From: Candidatus Schekmanbacteria bacterium RIFCSPLOWO2_02_FULL_38_14
Lineage (GTDB): Bacteria; Schekmanbacteria; GWA2-38-11
NCBI GenBank assembly: GCA_001790855.1
Contig: MGDH01000015.1
Location: forward strand, 1-13,515
Length of the DNA: 13,515 nucleotides
Direction of reading: 5' to 3'
The notes under the pieces are model-generated. The model ran no database searches. It was not told the DNA's origin and worked only from the letters and a program-made list of their open reading frames with translations. Of this stretch, positions 6,347-13,340 are shown in pieces. Numbering within the stretch: the stretch's first letter is position 1; each line of letters opens with the position of its first letter. The position numbers were made by a program, and so were the translations under genes.

Positions 6347-7312
6347 TTGAAAGTATTAATTACAGGAGGAGCAGGTTTTCTGGGGTCCCATCTTGGAGAT
6401 GCGTTTCTCGCAAAAGGCGATGAGGTCTTTGTTCTTGACCAGGCAAAGGATTTTAAAATCAGGCATAATCTTGGAAACCCAAAGTTCCATTACTTCCAGG
6501 ACTCAATCCTTAACGAAGAAATACTCGACAGTCTTGTTTTTAAAACAGACCTTATTTATCATATGGCTGCTGTGGTCGGTGTGGAACACTATGTTGGAGA
6601 CCCATATAATGTCTTAAATGTAAATATCAACGGAACGCAGAACGTCCTGAAGGCTGCTTTCAAATACAACAAGAAGATTATATTCACTTCCACCTCTGAA
6701 GTTTATGGCAGGAACCCGAAGGTTCCATTCAGCGAAGACGACGACAGGGTTCTTGGTTCCACAAGAATAGACAGGTGGTGCTATTCCACATCAAAGGCAG
6801 CAGGAGAACATTTCTGCTTTGCCTATTATAAAATGGGTTTGCCTGTTGTAATTTTAAGGTATTTCAATGTTTACGGACCAAGACTTGATAAAATTGATGT
6901 GGGAAGAATATTAACTATTTTTATGGGGCAGATTTTAAGAAATGAACTCCTCTCTGTCATAGGTGACGGGATGCAGACGAGGTGTTTTACTTATATAGAC
7001 GACGCAATAAAGGCAACCGTCGCAGCAGGGTTATTAAAGGAGGCTGAAGGAAAGATATTCAATGTCGGGGATGAAAAAGAAACTACAATTAAAGAACTGG
7101 CAGAGAGAATGATAAAAATCTCAGGAGCAAATACTACCATAAAATATGTGACAAAAGAATCAGTATACGGAGACAGCTATGAAGATATACAAAGGAGGGT
7201 TCCAAAGGTAGAATTAATGAACAATATTTTAAAAGTCCACGCAGAAACTTCTCTTGACGATGGGTTGAGAACGACAATCGAATGGTTTAGAGCCATAGGG
7301 AAAAACTTTTAG
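6347..7312 (+). CDS. NAD-dependent UDP-sugar dehydrogenase/decarboxylase (ArnA C-domain-like)
   Basis: This is an extended short-chain dehydrogenase of 321 residues, likely the UDP-glucuronate oxidative decarboxylase step that yields UDP-4-keto-pentose. The start is a TTG at 6347, fixed by AGGAGG at 6334-6339. A Rossmann motif GGAGFLG lies at 7-13, the catalytic STSEVYG at 115-121 (S117, E118), and Y146-x3-K150. YEDIQRRVP at 278-286 places R284 at the position of ArnA R619; S117 and E118 match ArnA S433 and E434. DxRW before Y146 and YFNVYGPRLD also resemble ArnA. It lies 20 bp after the formyltransferase gene and fills the role of the missing ArnA half. A UXS-type decarboxylase making UDP-xylose, or a GalE-like epimerase that shares the TSEVYG motif, are the alternatives; overall similarity to ArnA is moderate. 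Confidence 0.8.
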   Translation: MKVLITGGAGFLGSHLGDAFLAKGDEVFVLDQAKDFKIRHNLGNPKFHYFQDSILNEEILDSLVFKTDLIYHMAAVVGVEHYVGDPYNVLNVNINGTQNVLKAAFKYNKKIIFTSTSEVYGRNPKVPFSEDDDRVLGSTRIDRWCYSTSKAAGEHFCFAYYKMGLPVVILRYFNVYGPRLDKIDVGRILTIFMGQILRNELLSVIGDGMQTRCFTYIDDAIKATVAAGLLKEAEGKIFNVGDEKETTIKELAERMIKISGANTTIKYVTKESVYGDSYEDIQRRVPKVELMNNILKVHAETSLDDGLRTTIEWFRAIGKNF

Positions 7313-7324
7313 AAACTGGAAAAG

Positions 7325-8221
7325 ATGAACCTCAGCATAAAAGTTGATGTGGATACCTATCAGGGGATGAAAGAAGGAGTTCCTAACCTTTTAGAAATTT
7401 TCGGAAAGATGAAAATCAGGGCTTCATTTTTTATTGCTATGGGCCCTGACAATTCAGGAAAAGCAATCAAAAGAATTTTCAGAAAAGGTTTTTTAAATAA
7501 AATGCTCCGCACAAAAGCCCCGAGTGCATACGGGATAAAAACTCTATTATACGGCACTCTCCTCCCGGCACCTCTTATTGGAAAAAACTTTGATGCTCTG
7601 TTTCTGGAAATAAAAAATTCAGGGCACGAAGTCGGTATTCACGGGTACGACCATGTAAAATGGCAGGATGAACTGGATTTCATGAATTATAACGAATTTA
7701 AGGATGAGTTTAAAAAAGCTGTTGACGAATATATACGCATATTCAAAACCAACCCCACCTCATCAGCTGCCCCTGCATGGAAATGTAATGAAATAAGCTT
7801 TTCAATTGAAGATGAAAACAACCTTCTCTATCACAGCGACACAAGAGGGGAGCATCCCTATTTCGTTAAATTCTCATCTTCAATTTTCAAAACCCTTGAG
7901 ATACCAACTACCCTTCCAACGCTTGATGAGATTTACGGTCTTGAAGGCTTCTCAGAAAATAACATAATCCCCTTCTATCTCTCTCAGCTTAATAACGACA
8001 AATTGAATGTTCTGACCATCCATGCTGAAATGGAAGGAAAATGGAAAAAAGAGCTTTTTGAGGAATTTCTAAAAAAAACATCTGAACTTAACTGCAATTT
8101 TATTACACTGGAAAAAGCGGCGGGGAAATTAATGGCTTCAAAAGAAAATATTCCTGTCTGCGAAGCATCGCAGTCGGTTATACTTGGAAGAAGCGGCAAG
8201 GTCTTCTGCCAAAAACCCTGA
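7325..8221 (+). CDS. arnD: ArnD-like deformylase (polysaccharide deacetylase family)
   Basis: This is a 298-residue CE4/NodB-fold hydrolase like ArnD, which removes the formyl group from undecaprenyl-phosphate-L-Ara4FN and so makes the attachment irreversible. Visible matches are KVDVDTYQGMKEGVP (6-20), with D8 and D10 as catalytic and metal aspartates, and FFIAMGPDNSG. FLNKMLRTKAPSAYG parallels ArnD's FLWKMLRSNAASLYG. HEVGIHGYDHVKWQ carries metal ligands H106 and H110, and SDTRGEHP, IPTTLPTLDE and TIHAEMEG (H233) follow. This is a specific match to ArnD rather than to general chitooligosaccharide deacetylases. The ATG lies 12 bp after the dehydrogenase gene. Presence of ArnD implies that formylation and deformylation both occur. 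Confidence 0.92.
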   Translation: MNLSIKVDVDTYQGMKEGVPNLLEIFGKMKIRASFFIAMGPDNSGKAIKRIFRKGFLNKMLRTKAPSAYGIKTLLYGTLLPAPLIGKNFDALFLEIKNSGHEVGIHGYDHVKWQDELDFMNYNEFKDEFKKAVDEYIRIFKTNPTSSAAPAWKCNEISFSIEDENNLLYHSDTRGEHPYFVKFSSSIFKTLEIPTTLPTLDEIYGLEGFSENNIIPFYLSQLNNDKLNVLTIHAEMEGKWKKELFEEFLKKTSELNCNFITLEKAAGKLMASKENIPVCEASQSVILGRSGKVFCQKP

Positions 8222-8255
8222 ATAATGTCTCCAACACACTCTTTTTCAAAAATAT

Positions 8256-10202
8256 ATGGAAGAAAACTCAATAAATTCTCACGAAAATAGAATAATCTCT
8301 TTATTGCTTATAATCAGCATAATACTCCTTGGCACTTTCCTTCGGATTTTTATGTTAGGAGATATTGGATTTTGGGGAGATGAGATCCAGTCAGTATCAT
8401 TTGCTAAAAAAAATATATCAACACTGCTGCAGTACATCTCGAAAACAGAATTCTCCCCTCCCTTAAACTACATAGTCCTCCACTTTGCATCTTATTTTGG
8501 GAAAAGCGAATTTATATTCAGGCTTCCTCTTGCCCTTTCAGGCATAATAACAATTTATGTAATTTACAAACTTGGCAGCCTGCTTTTTACATCTAAAGAG
8601 GGACTGGTAAGCGCATTTTTGCTTGCAATCTCCCCTTTCCATACCCTCTATTCGCGCGATGCCAGAATGTATTCACTGTTCACTCTTTTCTCTTTATCTT
8701 CATATCTGTTTTTTTATCTCGCATCAAAAAATAATAAATTGTTTCTATGGATATTATATTCTTTCAGCATCACCCTTTCTCTTTACACTCACTACTTTAT
8801 GGTTTTTGTAATATTTTCCCAATTTATCATTGTCTTTATCTTTATCTCTGAAGGCGCTCAGTTTTTTGGACGAATAGCCTCAAAATTCTTTTTATCACTC
8901 GCTTTTTCTTTCCTGCTCTTTCTACCATGGATTCCATCATTGATCCGACAGTTATCTATCAATCAGCAATTCATCACAAAAGTATCAGTATCAGGAGTTC
9001 TCCTGTGGATAATTGATGAAACTTTCAGATGGCTTGGAACAGGAACATTACCCGGAATGTTTTTCTTCTTGCTGATTGTTGCCTCAGGAATTCTTTTTTC
9101 TATTAAAACCTTCAGGCACCAGACCTTCCTCCTTTTATCTGCATTCTCAATCCCAATACCTTTTACAATTTTTCTTGTAATATTTCGCAACTGGCTTTTT
9201 CAGCCAAGATACATCCTTTTCATACTCCCATTTTATTTAGTCCTTGCTGCGAGAGGAATATGCGAAACAGGAACTAGATTAAAACGCTTTAAAATAAAAG
9301 AATCTTTATCAATTTTTCTGCTGCTAGTAACTATATTCTATCTTTCACTTTCTCAGGTAGAAAATATCTTCTCCCTTGAAAAAGAAAACTGGAAAGATGC
9401 TGCTTCATATATCTCCAGAAATATGCACCACAAGGAACTTCTTATTGTTCAGCCGTCATGGGGTTTCTGGGCACTTGATTATTACAAGAGCTTGAATTAT
9501 TCTGATACATCGTTAGCAGATGAGAATATAAAAAAAACCGGTGTATGGTTTGTAAAACCCTATGATGGCAAGCCAGGAAAAGATTTAGAGAAAACCACTG
9601 GTTCACCTTTTACACTGAAAAGAAGCTTTAAAGGATGGAATACAATAAATATTTGGTATTCCTCTTCAAATCTCGAAGAATTAAACTTTCCATTTTTATC
9701 GTTTCGCAATACAAATAAAATGGAAAATAAATATGATAGAGAATTTAAAATGGACTGGTCATGGTTTTCATCATCTGGCAAATCTCCAAAGTATTCATTC
9801 TCAGAAAATTCTTTTATCCTGGTTTCAAAATCTCCGTTAAAAAACTATCTGCTTTTATCATCTCCGATTCTGCTTTCAGATTCTGACTCAGCTATAAATC
9901 ATAAATCTTTTAATGGCTTATACTGCTCAGCGAGAATCAAAGCATCAAGCCGCAAAATATTACCCAGAATGGACTTATACTTTTATAACAAAAATAAGGA
10001 AAATATATCTATTGCTGGATTGGAAACTAAAGGTTTTATGACAGGCGATTTCACCCACTGGGGATGGATAAGCGAACCTGTAAATATTCCCAGCAATGCG
10101 TTTTTCGTTAAAGTAGCTTTTGAAATACCTGAGATTGATAACGAAGGCGAATGGGTGATGTTTGATAATATTAAATTCTACGGTTTTAGCTCCAGTCCTT
10201 AG
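8256..10202 (+). CDS. GT39/ArnT-like membrane glycosyltransferase with C-terminal beta domain
   Basis: This is a 648-residue polytopic transferase of the PMT/ArnT superfamily that would use a polyprenyl-phosphate sugar on the periplasmic face. After a first membrane helix (about 12-33) comes FWGDE (39-43), the acidic loop motif of this superfamily, with D42/E43 the likely catalytic pair. SPPLNY (67-72) and SRDARMYSL (133-141), common in bacterial GT39 proteins, follow. Many membrane helices run to about residue 366, then a soluble part begins near NWKDAASYI. The last ~150 residues are beta-rich and end GEWVMFDNIKFYG (631-643), resembling the end of jelly-roll carbohydrate-binding modules; E. 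coli ArnT lacks this exact arrangement as far as I recall. It is last in the arn-like operon, so L-Ara4N transfer to lipid A is the best guess. Another acceptor is possible, so I withhold arnT. No strong Shine-Dalgarno is seen. Confidence 0.75.
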   Translation: MEENSINSHENRIISLLLIISIILLGTFLRIFMLGDIGFWGDEIQSVSFAKKNISTLLQYISKTEFSPPLNYIVLHFASYFGKSEFIFRLPLALSGIITIYVIYKLGSLLFTSKEGLVSAFLLAISPFHTLYSRDARMYSLFTLFSLSSYLFFYLASKNNKLFLWILYSFSITLSLYTHYFMVFVIFSQFIIVFIFISEGAQFFGRIASKFFLSLAFSFLLFLPWIPSLIRQLSINQQFITKVSVSGVLLWIIDETFRWLGTGTLPGMFFFLLIVASGILFSIKTFRHQTFLLLSAFSIPIPFTIFLVIFRNWLFQPRYILFILPFYLVLAARGICETGTRLKRFKIKESLSIFLLLVTIFYLSLSQVENIFSLEKENWKDAASYISRNMHHKELLIVQPSWGFWALDYYKSLNYSDTSLADENIKKTGVWFVKPYDGKPGKDLEKTTGSPFTLKRSFKGWNTINIWYSSSNLEELNFPFLSFRNTNKMENKYDREFKMDWSWFSSSGKSPKYSFSENSFILVSKSPLKNYLLLSSPILLSDSDSAINHKSFNGLYCSARIKASSRKILPRMDLYFYNKNKENISIAGLETKGFMTGDFTHWGWISEPVNIPSNAFFVKVAFEIPEIDNEGEWVMFDNIKFYGFSSSP

Positions 10203-10338
10203 AATCAAGTTTTAAAAATCTTTTCTTGAAAAGAAAAGCCAAATTCCAAAACCCGTCACCCCAGAGGTTTAACTTGCTGTCATCTTCCCTCTTGACATAA
10301 TAAAATTCAATTGGAATCTCTCTTGTTTTTAAATCCAT
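10186..10338 (-). pseudogene. C-terminal relic of a family-2 glycosyltransferase
   Basis: A 50-codon minus-strand frame starts at an ATG and ends at TAA, overlapping the end of the upstream convergent gene by 17 bp. It reads REIPIEFYYVKREDDSKLN, then LWGDGFWNLAFLFKKRF. This matches the usual C-terminal block of dolichyl-phosphate-mannose-like GT2 enzymes (E-x-P-V-x-F-x-x-R-x-x-G-x-S-K...D), with the usual glycine before S-K replaced. The catalytic GT-A domain is absent: an in-frame stop lies two codons upstream of the ATG, and only about 45 bp separate it from the ccdA stop. It is best read as the tail of a deleted or rearranged gene, not a functional protein. It accounts for nearly all of 10203-10383. 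Confidence 0.6.
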
Positions 10339-10383
10339 GTTTTAAAAAACTACTGATTCTTTTCGTTATAGATAAAAAATATT

Positions 10384-11106
10384 TCATATATTGATTTTCC
10401 ATGGAATATAATAGGCTAAAATCTGCAAATTATTTGAAAATATCAGAAGCCCTATTATAACCAGCAACAATCCAGAAATTATTTCAATCTTTCTAAAATG
10501 TTTTTTTATGGATTTGAAAAGTTTAAGGAATGTGTTCATTGCAATTGCAGTAATTAAAAACGGAATCCCAAGCCCTAAAGAATAGACCGACAGGAGTAAA
10601 ATCCCCTGCAAGACTGTATCCCTTGTAGAAGCAAGGGCTAAAATTGCGCCAAGAATCGGACCAATGCATGGAGTCCATCCAAATGCAAAGGCAAATCCAA
10701 CAAAAAACGAGCCTGCAATCCCGTAAGTTTTTTTCCTGACATTAATCCTTTTTTCAATATCAAGAAATCTTATCCTGAAAATTCCCATCGTATGAAGACC
10801 AAATATTATAATTATTATTCCTGCAAGCTGAGTAAAAAGTGATAATTTTGAAAGCAAAAACTTTCCGGCTATTGTGGCAGATGCACCAAGCACCACAAAT
10901 ACAATGGAAAATCCTGCTATAAAAAAAATGGAATTCAAAGTAACTTTGTTTAAATTCTTTTTACCTTCCACTCCTTCTTTGAACTCTTCCATTGATATGC
11001 CTGATATAAAGGATATATAAGCAGGTATGAGCGGAAGCACGCACGGCGAGATAAAAGAAAATATTCCTGCAGCAAAGGCTGTAATAAACTCAATGTTATT
11101 ATTCAC
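10384..11106 (-). CDS. ccdA: CcdA-type thiol-disulfide transmembrane transporter
   Basis: This 240-residue, about six-helix inner-membrane protein of the DsbD/CcdA family carries electrons from cytoplasmic thioredoxin to periplasmic thiol proteins, often for cytochrome c maturation. Two half-repeats are visible, each with its redox cysteine: FISPCVLPLIPAYIS (C22) and GWTPCIGPILGAIL (C147). Length is typical of CcdA, without the extra domains of full DsbD. The start is GTG at 11106, with AAGGA eight bases before it. The last 8 bp of the upstream channel gene overlap this start, implying translational coupling. No thioredoxin-like partner (ResA/TlpA) or cytochrome c gene is in the window, so the actual client is unknown; the Tat- and Sec-exported redox proteins at the left end are far away and not obviously linked. 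Confidence 0.92.
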   Translation of the reverse strand: MNNNIEFITAFAAGIFSFISPCVLPLIPAYISFISGISMEEFKEGVEGKKNLNKVTLNSIFFIAGFSIVFVVLGASATIAGKFLLSKLSLFTQLAGIIIIIFGLHTMGIFRIRFLDIEKRINVRKKTYGIAGSFFVGFAFAFGWTPCIGPILGAILALASTRDTVLQGILLLSVYSLGLGIPFLITAIAMNTFLKLFKSIKKHFRKIEIISGLLLVIIGLLIFSNNLQILAYYIPWKINI

Positions 11107-12115
11107 CTACATATTCCTTTAATCTTTTAACTTCATCTTTACTTGCTAAAATAACCAGTGTTGAATCTGACTTAATTATTATATCAGGTCCGGGATTGTA
11201 AATAAAATCATCTCCTTCAGATTCACGGATTGCAAGCACAGGTATGCCAAACTCTTCATAAACGCCTATCTCTTCTAACCTCTTTCCTATGGCTTTAGAT
11301 CTCTCAGAAATTTTCACTTCTTCAAATCTGTATATCTCATCTCTCTCTCTCAGCATTTTATCAAGGAAAGTAACAACATGAGGCCTTACCATTTCAGAAA
11401 CCATCCTTAATCCGCCAATGGCGTTCGGAGACACTACTGAATCAGCTCCTGCTTTAATCATCTTTGACCTTGATTGCGGATCAATCACTTTTGCAATAAT
11501 TCTGATATTCTTGTTCAGTTCTCGCGCTGTAACTGTTACAAACAGATTGTCTTTATCATCAGGAAGGGCTGTCGCAATCCCTTTTGCGTGCTTTATGCCT
11601 GCTTTCAGAAGTATATCATCATCAGTTGCATCTCCTATTATGTAATGGAATTTCCCCTCTTTTTTAATCCGCTCAAAATTTTCATCCTCCTTGTCTATAA
11701 CTACAAAGTCTCTCCCTGTTACAAGCAGTTCTTCAATTATAAAAAACCCTGTTGAACCTGCACCGCAAACAATGAAATGTCCCCTTTTTTTCTCAATCTC
11801 TTTTTCCATTTTTTTCCTCCATAAAACCTTTGTAAGGTCTCCCTCAACAATAAAAGCTGTAATAGTACTCATTCCATAAAGAAGAACACCCATTCCTGAA
11901 AATATAAGAAAAATTGTATATATCCTTCCTGCAGGGTTATGGCTTAAATCAAATATTTCACCATACCCAACAGTTGCAATAGTAATAATTGTCATATAAG
12001 CACAATCAAGAAGACTCCAGTAATTGTCTGTTGCTATTCCTACAATCATATAGCCTGATGTTCCAATAACAATTACTGCAACTATTAAAAAAACAGCCTG
12101 AAATATCCGTTGCAT
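11099..12115 (-). CDS. Two-TM potassium channel with RCK (TrkA-N/TrkA-C) domains
   Basis: This 338-residue Kch/MthK-like K+ channel has a first helix at about 5-26, a pore helix and selectivity filter TIATVGYGE with T48-V-G-Y-G52, and a second helix at about 66-90. After a charged linker (KKMEKEIEKKRG) comes an RCK/TrkA-N Rossmann domain, HFIVCGAGSTG (G118, G120, G123), with VVIDKEDENFERI and IIGDATDDD, which would bind nucleotide or another ligand. A TrkA-C domain occupies about 255-336. The architecture is the standard single-pore plus RCK subunit that assembles as a tetramer. AGGAGAGG a few bases upstream supports the ATG. It overlaps the ccdA-like start by 8 bp. The ligand that gates it cannot be told from sequence. 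Confidence 0.93.
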   Translation of the reverse strand: MQRIFQAVFLIVAVIVIGTSGYMIVGIATDNYWSLLDCAYMTIITIATVGYGEIFDLSHNPAGRIYTIFLIFSGMGVLLYGMSTITAFIVEGDLTKVLWRKKMEKEIEKKRGHFIVCGAGSTGFFIIEELLVTGRDFVVIDKEDENFERIKKEGKFHYIIGDATDDDILLKAGIKHAKGIATALPDDKDNLFVTVTARELNKNIRIIAKVIDPQSRSKMIKAGADSVVSPNAIGGLRMVSEMVRPHVVTFLDKMLRERDEIYRFEEVKISERSKAIGKRLEEIGVYEEFGIPVLAIRESEGDDFIYNPGPDIIIKSDSTLVILASKDEVKRLKEYVGE

Positions 12116-12147
12116 TTCTTTACCTCTCCTGAAACCATTATTTGAAA

Positions 12148-12176
12148 AAATTAACTCAAAATAGACTTACAGTCAA
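12148..12176 (-). promoter_or_regulatory. Weak candidate promoter for the channel-ccdA pair
   Basis: On the minus strand TTGACT (12176-12171, 5 of 6 to consensus) is followed after 17 bp by TAATTT (12153-12148, 3 of 6), about 30 bp before the channel ATG. The -35 is good and the -10 poor. It lies in the divergent gap between the channel and the CDF gene. Confidence 0.3.
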
Positions 12177-12251
12177 TCACTTGCTTACACTAATTTTTAA
12201 TTTAAACTGAGTCTCAAAAAACTTCAATAAAAATAAGCGGTTACAATTCGT

Positions 12252-12281
12252 TTGACTTTTTTAAAAACAGCTTGATATTAA
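12252..12281 (+). promoter_or_regulatory. Candidate promoter for the cation diffusion facilitator
   Basis: TTGACT at 12252-12257 is followed by TGATATTAA at 12273-12281. This can be read as an extended -10 (TGA then TATTAA, 18-bp spacer) or as ATATTA with a 17-bp spacer. It lies about 60 bp before the ATG at 12340. No metal-regulator operator was recognised. Confidence 0.4.
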
Positions 12282-12289
12282 TGTTATGT

Positions 12290-12310
12290 AGCTACAGGCT
12301 TTAGCCTGCG
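12290..12310. repeat. Short CAGGCT-TT-AGCCTG palindrome
   Basis: CAGGCTTTAGCCTG at 12295-12308 is a perfect 6-bp inverted repeat with a TT loop, within AGCTACAGGCTTTAGCCTGCG. This core resembles a short interspersed palindrome I recall from many bacterial genomes. It lies between the candidate promoter and the CDF start, so it would be in the 5' leader of that mRNA. Whether it is a decayed repeat or a regulatory hairpin is unclear. Confidence 0.5.
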
Positions 12311-12339
12311 AAAAATTATTCTCACTAAGTTAGAAACAC

Positions 12340-13206
12340 ATGGAACAGATAAGAAAAAAAAAGAGGCGTGCAGCTTCATATTCTATAATAAGCAATTCTA
12401 CCCTTATTGTACTAAAAGGTATTGCAGGCTTCGTCACTGGCTCTATTAGTATAATCGCTGAATCAATTCATTCCGCAGTAGATCTTTTAGCTGCTGTAAT
12501 CGCTTATGTGGCAGTTAGTTATTCAAGCAATCCTCCAGATAAAAAACATCCTTATGGCCATGGAAAGATTGAGAATATAGCAGGAGCTATAGAAGCAATT
12601 TTAATATTTGCTGCAGCTGGATATATAATATATGAATCGATTTTGAAAATGACCAAAGGGTTTGAGCTGGAAGCACTCGGATTGGGAATATTTGTTATGT
12701 TTATTTCAGTAGTGGTTAATATCCTTGTGTCTCGGTATCTTTTGAAGGTCGCACGTGAAACTTCATCAATTGCCCTTGAAGCTGATGCTGCTCATCTTAC
12801 AACAGATGTATATACTTCATTAGGAGTTTTTGCAGGGCTTTTTGCTGTCAAATTGACAGGCTATAATATTCTTGACCCGATAATTGCCATAGCTGTAGCA
12901 CTCTTTATTATAAGAGCTGCATATCTGATAACCAAAAAAACTGTTCTTGATCTTGTAGATTATTCAATTCCTGATGAAGAGGCTGAAAAAATCAGAAAAA
13001 TTCTCAAAGAGCATCAGGATAAGTTTATAAGCTATCATAAATTCAGGTCAAGAAAATCAGGCAGTGAAAGACAGATTGACTTACATCTTGTAATGGCAAA
13101 CGGAATAAGCCTCAGTGATGCACATAAATTCTGCACTCATATCGAGAAGGATATTGAGAGAATTCTTCCAGGTTCAATAGTTACAATCCACGTAGAACCA
13201 GCATAG
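12340..13206 (+). CDS. Cation diffusion facilitator (CDF) metal efflux transporter
   Basis: This 288-residue inner-membrane divalent metal/proton antiporter is of normal CDF length. Six helices are expected from residue ~12 to ~205. The transport site is visible as H44-x3-D48 in ESIHSAVD and H152-x3-D156 in EADAAHLTTDVYTS; an H/D-H/D site is typical of Zn-handling CDFs, though Fe, Cd or Co cannot be excluded. HPYGHGKIE (70-78) is the conserved loop after helix 2. The C-terminal cytoplasmic domain (about 210-286) has the ferredoxin-like dimer fold pattern: SYHKFRSRKSG, QIDLHLVM, and TIHVEP with H283 and E286. The ATG has only weak ribosome-binding sequence. It is divergent from the channel gene; no metal-sensor gene is adjacent. 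Confidence 0.93.
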   Translation: MEQIRKKKRRAASYSIISNSTLIVLKGIAGFVTGSISIIAESIHSAVDLLAAVIAYVAVSYSSNPPDKKHPYGHGKIENIAGAIEAILIFAAAGYIIYESILKMTKGFELEALGLGIFVMFISVVVNILVSRYLLKVARETSSIALEADAAHLTTDVYTSLGVFAGLFAVKLTGYNILDPIIAIAVALFIIRAAYLITKKTVLDLVDYSIPDEEAEKIRKILKEHQDKFISYHKFRSRKSGSERQIDLHLVMANGISLSDAHKFCTHIEKDIERILPGSIVTIHVEPA

Positions 13207-13208
13207 GG

Positions 13209-13340
13209 AAAATCCTAAATACTAAATCCGAAATCCTAAACAAATTCAAATGACCAAAATTCAAATCTCAAAGCAGTTCAGAACATTGAAATTTTGAATT
13301 TTGATATTGTTTAGGATTTAGATATTAGAATTTAGAATTT
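13209..13340. repeat. AT-rich palindromic interspersed repeat
   Basis: About 130 bp form an imperfect inverted repeat filling the convergent gap between the CDF stop and the next minus-strand stop. The left arm contains AAATCCTAAACAA (13231-13243) followed by repeated AAATTCAAA-type words. The right arm contains the complement TTGTTTAGGATTT (13307-13319) preceded by TTTTGAATTTTGA. The outer parts (ATCCTAAATACTAAATCC and its loose complement in ATATTAGAATTTAGAATTT) match imperfectly. The word CTAAAT/TCCTAAA recurs several times in each arm. I recall the same motif family as a dispersed element in several bacterial phyla. It could act as a two-way transcript end, but there is no classical GC stem and T-run. 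Confidence 0.75.

Noticed and set aside
6300-6360. Frameshift splitting a once fused arnA
   Set aside because: There is a stop, a 20-bp gap, a strong AGGAGG and a complete Rossmann start in the second gene, so these are two genes rather than a broken one.
7984-8271. Minus-strand 95-codon frame over the end of arnD
   Set aside because: It is opposite conserved ArnD sequence, with no family match and no ribosome-binding site.
8256-10202. Calling the last operon gene a canonical arnT
   Set aside because: It belongs to the same superfamily and position, but the sequence matches general GT39 proteins better and has an extra C-terminal domain, so the specific symbol was withheld.
13209-13340. CRISPR-like repetition of TCCTAAA words
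   Set aside because: Repeats are too short, unevenly spaced and arranged as an inverted repeat; there are no spacers or cas genes.
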